The position numbers were made by a program, and so were the translations under genes. Positions 60,363-64,000 of a DNA stretch of 64,000 nt are shown here, in pieces (position 1 is the stretch's first letter; every line of letters begins with the position of its first letter). This DNA comes from Rhabditoides inermis. Lineage: Eukaryota; Nematoda; Chromadorea; Rhabditida; Rhabditidae. A model generated the notes under the pieces. The model was not told the DNA's origin and ran no database searches. It worked only from the letters and a program-made list of their open reading frames with translations. Where the stretch lies: positions 185,001 to 249,000 of the forward strand of contig CAWZYM010000342.1 in the NCBI GenBank assembly GCA_963966185.1, given 5' to 3'.

Positions 60363-60470
60363 TCCTCACACTCATATCCCAGGCGCTCAAGGGCCAGTCG
60401 GCGCGTCTCCGCTCCTCGGGTGGAAATGACTTCGCTTGGTTCTTCACCACTCCTCACGTCTTAGCAATTT
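60218..60470 (+). pseudogene. two orphan exons, identity unknown
   Basis: TTGCAG is followed by codons for AAFDWTYKRRDM and a GTACGT donor near 60255. After a CT microsatellite, CCCAG leads into ALKGQSARLRSSGGNDFAWF (60384 onward) and the frame runs into a simple repeat. The splice sites and codon pattern look genuine, but neither a start nor an end is present. Confidence 0.4.
60294..60361. repeat. (TC)n microsatellite
   Basis: About 50 bp of uninterrupted TC at 60311-60360, preceded by C-rich runs. Confidence 0.9.
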
Positions 60471-60575
60471 TGGATTTCAGATTAATCCGAAATCCGAAAT
60501 CCAGTTTTTTGGGGATTTGGATTAATCCAAAATCCAAAATCCATAAATCCGGGTTTTGGATTTTGGATTAATCTA
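60470..60575. repeat. GGATT/AATCC short-word array
   Basis: Repeated AAATCC, GGATTT and palindromic GGATTAATCC words in both orientations over about 100 bp. Confidence 0.7.
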
Positions 60576-60707
60576 CTCGTTTACAAATTGTTAAAATAAT
60601 GTCGTTTTAAATGATGAAATTTCACTTTATTTGAGCTTTCATCTATAACGGCGCCTTTGTAACGTTATAGAAACATCAAAAACACCAAATTCTACTATTA
60701 GTAACAC

Positions 60708-62478
60708 ATACCGCCCGTTCTGACTACAACTGCAGGACGGAGCCGCCAACCATGGAGGAGCTGCTTGAGTGCATGAAGAAGCTGAAGAATGGGAAGGCTG
60801 CCGGAGACGACGACCTCACTCCGGAGATGATGAAGGCTCTGCCCGCCTTTGGGATCCGTGAGCTGCATCGGCTGATCGTCAACATCTGGGAGAGGAAGCC
60901 TCTCCGGGCTGCTCCGCAGCCCTCCGAGGCTGGCTAGCAGGGCCAAGGACTATGCCGGAGTTATCAGAGAGCAAGTTCGTCTTTTGAAGACTGGCCCTGC
61001 GGTCAAGCCTCGGAAGGCTGCGGAGCAGCCCGGAGAGGCTGGTTATACATAAAAGGATTGTAGTGTAGGGCCACAGGTGTAGTGAAATACCTCCGACCCT
61101 CTTCGCAGAGTAATCTTTTGATTTTGAAACGAGAGGCTACCTTTACACCTTTACTTTTATAATGATAAGAGCAAGACAAATCACTCACTTGGCGTCGGGA
61201 GGGGTGATGGCGAGTCGGAAGGTGGTGGACTGGTTGAGATCGGGAACAGCGTGCGAGATGGAAGAGAGCAGGCGAGACAGCATCGCCATGTCACAGCCAG
61301 TCTGTGGGAAGAGGATGAGAGAGTGAGAGAGTGAGAGTGAGAGAGTGAGAGTGAGAGAGAGAGAGAACCATGTCGAGAGTGAGATTGTCGCATCGGTCCG
61401 TCTTGAGAATCGCGATCAGCGTTAGAAACGACTTGCTGCAAACGGACATCTTTTTCCACCCGTCACTCTTGAAGTGCGCACTTCTTATCCGTGATCCGCA
61501 GCGCAGTGCAGTCGAGTTCTGTCGGATGGTCCGAGAGACACAGCGAACCCTGAGGCGTCCGAGTTGCACACAATGCGTAGCACAAAACGAGTGTACCTTG
61601 GCAATGTTGTAGAATACGTAGTGTTGCAGCACCGCGTCGGGAAGAAGAGCACTAGAGTTTGAAACGTATAACTCAAATACTATTGTATTGTTGTCTCTCA
61701 TTGTCTTTGGCGTTTTGAGACAAGAAAGTTTGAAAAAAATGCTCGAATGAAACCAAAAAACTCACTCGCTCCTCCGACTGCACGACGCGAACGAGTACTT
61801 GTCGATGACGTCACAGTACGAGAATACCTTCACTCGCAGCTCCGTCGGAAACACATCAAACGGATGCTCGGGCAGCTGCAATTATTTGAAAAGGAGCACA
61901 CCATTGTCTAAATTTCGCGCATACACTACGACGTGATGAAAAATCAACCGTTTCAAAAGTTGCATTCTTCTAAAGGATTTTCTTCACTCACCTCTTTAGT
62001 TGAAAAAGAGAGTTTTGTGAGAAGTGGCGGTTGCGCTTCTGTCTTATGTTTGGTAGTCGACATCGTTCCTTGAAAAGAACAAAACAAATACCAAACAGAA
62101 GAAAATACCATCAGACAAAAATGATACAAATACCACGAGACAAATACAATGGCTTCTACGCGCAGCTAGCCATATATATAAAAGCATTTTCGATGAATCA
62201 TGAATATGTGACAGTTATCAGTGGTTTACGCATTCTTCTCATGTCTTATCTTATCGGATAAAACCGTGGAATTTAAAACTTGTTTGTTTAGGGAAAGGGA
62301 AGGGGGACATTGATATGACTTTTATGTATATAAAGTTAGACCGATATTAGAATTTGGATGCGAAATATATCGTAATGTGAATATCGGTTATGTGAACATG
62401 TTAGAAAAAGTTCAAAGGCGTTTCACAAAATGCCTTTTACCCCATGAGACTTATTCAACAAGATTAGCCATTTTGGAA
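60708..62478. repeat. third copy of the F-box/retrotransposon segment
   Basis: It matches 50545-51422 joined directly to 53474-54327, that is, unit 2 without the LINE. The left boundary is at CACATACCGCCCGTTCTGAC and the right boundary is just after TTATTCAACAAGA. Confidence 0.93.
61189..62063 (-). pseudogene. F-box gene, 5' half only (exons 1-6)
   Basis: Exons are 62063-61992, 61875-61766, 61651-61597, 61549-61467, 61435-61369 and 61301-61189, all in phase and with the same lengths as copy 2. The F-box (FDVFPTELRVKVFSYCDVID) and the exon that is interrupted by the LINE in copy 2 (LLPDAVLQHYVFYNIAK) are intact. After exon 6 (FRLAITPPDA) only the retrotransposon tail follows, so exons 7-12 are absent. 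It could still make a truncated F-box protein. Confidence 0.8.
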
Positions 62479-62614
62479 ATGGATACTTTGTATATGAGGC
62501 GGTTGTTTACTGACTTATCTTTGACACACATCTTTGTTTACTGACTTATCTTTGATATTAAACACGGTTACATTTACGTGAATCCTATTCCTTTATTGCT
62601 CTTATCGATTAGTG

Positions 62615-62728
62615 TCGCGGCGGTAGCGCAGTGGATGTGTGCGCGGCTCTCAATCGAAAGGTCGCGGGTTCGATGCCGCCCGTGGGCCGAAAGAAGTTCC
62701 GCTACCGCGGTGGGTTGGCGACCACCCT

Positions 62729-62808
<80 letters not shown>

Positions 62809-62810
62809 GG
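62615..62810 (+). mobile_element. tRNA-derived SINE with (TA)n tail
   Basis: A-box TAGCGCAGTGGA (62624-62635) and B-box GGTTCGATGCC (62667-62677) with 31 nt between them, then a tRNA-unrelated body (AAGAAGTTCCGCTACCGC) and a tail of about 35 TA repeats from 62732. Confidence 0.8.
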
Positions 62811-62835
62811 AAGACGATATTCGATCGATAATCAT

Positions 62836-63060
62836 TCCTGGACCATTAGAATTCTATTTTTGACATGTAGAGCTCCGGTTTCCTTTGCTTTCATGCCAAT
62901 TTGTATCTCCTCGCGCCAAAGCTGCTTCCACATAAGGGTACTTCCCGCCGCCTCACTGGTTACTCGGAAAGGATTCTTGTCGATGACCGAACATTCGGCG
63001 GCGGTGGGGCAAATGAGGACCCGACCGCACGCCGTGGGGAAAAGAAGAAGAATTAAAAGA
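62836..63060 (-). other. open stretch, possible gene or element remnant
   Basis: The minus strand reads without stop through PTACGRVLICPTAAECSVID and SEAAGSTLMWKQLWREEIQI to a stop near 62838. Composition is protein-like, but no splice site or family can be assigned. Confidence 0.25.
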
Positions 63061-63192
63061 AGAATTCTTCTAGATATATCAGTTTATTTATTTATTTAGC
63101 ACAGGGGTGATATTAAATATGATGTTATTGAACAAAAAAATTCCTTCTTGCAGTCTCCTCTCTGACAGATTTGAACAAAACCGTGACAGATT

Positions 63193-63290
63193 TTAGAATC
63201 GGTTAACCGGAACCGGTTTTTCGAAATTTCGGTTCGGTTAACCGGTTTAACCGAATCGAAAAACCATGAAGAGTTTAACCGGACCAACTC
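63193..63290. repeat. ACCGGTT/GGTTAACC short-word array
   Basis: GGTTAACCGG, AACCGGTT, TTCGGTTCGGTTAACC and TTTAACCGG words recur in both orientations within 100 bp. Confidence 0.7.
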
Positions 63291-63309
63291 TAATCTGGTG
63301 AGATGGAAG

Positions 63310-63645
<336 letters not shown>

Positions 63646-63725
63646 GAGGGGGAAAGAAAGACGAGACGAGAGAGAAAGACGAACGAGAGAGAGAGAGAGA
63701 GAGACGGATGAGAGGGGGGAGAGGG

Positions 63726-64000
63726 AGAGGGATGCAGGTTTGTGTTAGCATTTGTAAACGTTTTATGCATGTGCTTGTGTTGAAATGAGTCAAGAAAAAA
63801 CTGACTCTGTTTACTCTTCACGCAAGTACTTTTGCGAGATAATACTGTTTTTGTTAAATTTTCATGAAAACATCATTAGCATGACAGAAGATTGTGTTTG
63901 CCTCGTTGACTCGGTAAGAGAGATTGGTGGTGGTTGGAAGAGTAGGTCATTTCTCGGTTCGCCTGCAATGTCGGCGACGGCGCTTCTGTGCGCGTGCCAG
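63726..64000. other. window end, nothing recognised
   Basis: No exon or repeat identified with confidence. Confidence 0.4.

Noticed and set aside
61291..61701. 136-codon minus frame across F-box exons 3-5 of copy 3
   Set aside because: It merges intron sequence. The phased exons 61651-61597, 61549-61467 and 61435-61369 explain the region and match splice sites in copy 2.

Overview
The window is nuclear DNA from a nematode. The evidence is a canonical 127-residue major sperm protein gene, short introns with TTTCAG-type acceptors, coding exons that begin at or 1 nt after a 3' splice site (compatible with spliced-leader addition), a K50 Otx homeobox gene, and very many microsatellites, inverted-repeat elements and tRNA-derived repeats. 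A free-living (perhaps diplogastrid) nematode is an inference; the species cannot be read from the sequence.

Layout. 0.4-3.9 kb (+): a 12-exon gene for a membrane-anchored protein with a short saposin-like Cys module and a bacterial AmiD/AmpD-type amidase domain whose zinc site looks degenerate. 4.3-5.2 kb: foldback and tRNA-like elements. 5.8-9.5 kb (-): a seven-exon Otx/Otd-class homeobox gene, followed by 8.4 kb of microsatellite-rich, gene-free upstream DNA. 18.0 kb (+): an MSP gene plus a broken MSP fragment. 19.3-20.0 kb: two MITE-like elements. 21.2-24.8 kb (+): a 691-residue Gly/Pro-rich, RS-rich, coiled-coil protein I cannot name, with a 39-bp micro-exon inside an inverted repeat. 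26.1-29.3 kb (+): complete adenylosuccinate synthetase.

28-36.4 kb is palindromic. The 3' half of the synthetase is repeated inverted at 31.7-33.1 kb, around an intact-looking gene of an unknown Ig-like family. Next comes a larger inverted repeat built from CCGGTCCGG-rich satellite units around a gene fragment. 37.6-51.0 kb is a tandem duplication (6.2 and 7.2 kb units). Each unit carries a decayed paralogue of the Ig-like gene, exons 7-12 of an F-box gene on the minus strand, and a dead non-LTR retrotransposon. The second unit runs on into F-box exons 6-1, and exon 3 there is cut by a second LINE. A third partial copy (60.7-62.5 kb) holds F-box exons 1-6 and preserves the LINE-free site. Between lie a 9-bp minisatellite (55.3-57.0 kb) and a 64-bp satellite with 1,086-bp higher-order structure (57.3-59.9 kb). 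The window ends in a SINE, (TA)n and a 335-bp (GAAA)n tract.

Intact-looking protein genes are the amidase-like gene, the Otx gene, MSP, the RS/coiled-coil gene, the synthetase and probably the first Ig-like gene. From 31.9 kb onward the rest is duplicated fragments, mobile elements and satellites. The genes form no shared pathway. The window's main interest is how duplication and element insertion have rearranged them.
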